Below, in pieces: positions 63,201 to 64,000 of a DNA stretch of 64,000 nt (positions are counted from its first letter, which is position 1; every line of letters starts with the position of its first letter). The notes beneath the pieces were generated by a model, which had not been told where the DNA came from, searched no databases, and saw nothing but the letters and a program-made list of their open reading frames with translations. A program made the translations under genes and the position numbers. Source of the DNA: Callaeas wilsoni (Eukaryota > Chordata > Aves > Passeriformes > Callaeidae); the NCBI GenBank assembly GCA_013398955.1, contig VWPU01017479.1, positions 1 to 64,000 of the forward strand. The letters are read 5' to 3'.

Positions 63201-64000
63201 GACATATACAAACGTCTGTTGTACCATACAGTCACAGTCAAAGAAAAATTTAACAATAAAAAAATGAAATTAAAAACATTTCAGAGGGCGAGTGCATTTA
63301 AATGAGTCTTATACCCCATGCAGATAACTGTGGGGATAACAAGATTGGAGAGCTCTTATTTTATTTATAAAAATAATTATACATTTATTTTTAATTAAAC
63401 ATCTCTCAGGCTGTCCTAGATGGTCTCTTAATAATAAAGGCAAAATTTAAAGGTGTTATTTGCTCTTATACCTGTTCATGCATTCAACTTGACTCATCTT
63501 TCCACCTCAGCTAGTAAGCACAGCAATGGCACTAATCAAGAAGTAAAAAAGTGATTATTTAAAGCTGGCTGTCACAGGCAGCAGCAGATTAATTTTCGCC
63601 ATATTTAATGGATAAGACTCGATGAACTGCACAAAAACATCCACGATGCATGCAAGTTGGATTGGGCATTTGTATAGTCTGGTGCTAAAGTTCAGTCTGG
63701 CTGCAGGGAAATCCTCTTGGGCACACTTGAGACCTCTGCGAAACGCTGAAGTGCCACATTGCCCTTGCCACTTTTGGCTACCCAGCTCAGGGAAGGGCCG
63801 TGCCCAGCACGAAGCCAGGCAGAGTCTCTTGGCTCTGAGCTGGATTCACCCGGGGGTACCGCGGCCGCTCGGTGCAGGAGGGCCCCATCGATGGGTAATT
63901 GTGCCGGCCGGCTTTGCATCCTTCTCTTTCAGCCCCCCGTTTTCCCCCTACCTCTTTTATAAACAAGCTTTTCAGGAAAATTCTGCTTTGCAAGGAGTGG
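57253..64000. other. Intergenic DNA to the window end, no gene recognised
   Basis: No coding exon of a neighbouring gene could be placed. In particular I could not find anything resembling the first exons of EML4, the next gene in mammals. A GC-richer segment at 60,420-60,790 carries a 184-codon minus-strand open frame without a recognisable domain. The stretches 61,300-61,420 and 63,280-63,640 look like possible conserved non-coding DNA. An imperfect (TAATGA)-type run lies at about 58,785-58,820. A CpG-containing patch with CACCCGGGGGTACCGCGGCC begins near 63,846 and may be the edge of a feature beyond the window. Confidence 0.7.

Noticed and set aside
63846..64000. Possible promoter CpG island of the next gene at the window edge
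   Set aside because: Only a short CpG-containing patch and a TATAAA word are visible, with no coding or splice signal. That is too little to call a gene start.
1..64000. Bacterial-type features such as operons, CRISPR arrays and ribosome binding sites
   Set aside because: The window is vertebrate nuclear DNA with spliced exons. No spaced direct-repeat array or compact gene arrangement is present, and I could not support any tRNA or rRNA gene by eye.

Overview
This is a vertebrate nuclear window, almost certainly from a bird. Three signs point that way: four CR1 LINE fragments with the characteristic avian 3' tail, two LTR-type repeats of avian character, and one multi-exon gene whose protein reads as PKDCC (also called VLK, vertebrate lonesome kinase). 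Family names were assigned by recognising the sequence, not by a database search. The LTR types suggest a non-galliform bird, but that is only an inference.

Bases 1-35,990 hold PKDCC on the + strand. The window opens inside coding exon 1, so the start codon, signal peptide and first part of the protein (roughly 100 residues by comparison with the approximately 490-residue mammalian protein) lie upstream. Seven coding exons can be placed to the base: 1-317, 14522-14644, 17679-17950, 22279-22358, 23189-23296, 32980-33153 and 34728-34813. All six introns are GT-AG and all phases agree. Spliced, they give an open frame of 385 residues ending in TGA at 34811-34813. A 3' UTR of about 1.2 kb ends at an AATAAA signal at 35962. 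The protein is a secretory-pathway kinase: a glycine-rich loop and beta3 lysine in exon 1, a catalytic Asp and a DLD metal-binding motif in exon 3, then a cysteine-containing C-terminal extension with N-glycosylation sequons in exons 4-7.

Intron 1 (14.2 kb) contains the tail of the 5' CpG island, a homogeneous 28-bp homopyrimidine minisatellite, a second CpG-rich patch with a symmetrical TATA element, a CR1 relic, a 14-bp TAATTA palindrome, and a degraded LTR-like repeat that reaches almost to the exon 2 acceptor. Intron 3 contains a complete antisense solo LTR (18513-19083) with a perfect 6-bp target duplication, and another CR1 tail. Intron 5 contains an orphan CpG-rich patch.

From about 36,000 to 64,000 I found no coding exon, RNA gene or promoter of a neighbouring gene. 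There are two CR1 fragments (48301-48700 and 57056-57252), small tandem duplications, a Z-DNA-prone tract with two E-boxes, a 16-bp palindrome and some stretches that look like conserved non-coding DNA. This agrees with the long gene-poor interval beside PKDCC in vertebrates (with EML4 as the next gene in mammals), and the segment is best read as possible regulatory landscape. I found no undescribed multi-gene system. The most informative items are the dated-looking solo LTR, the in-frame tandem acceptor in exon 4, and the minisatellite.
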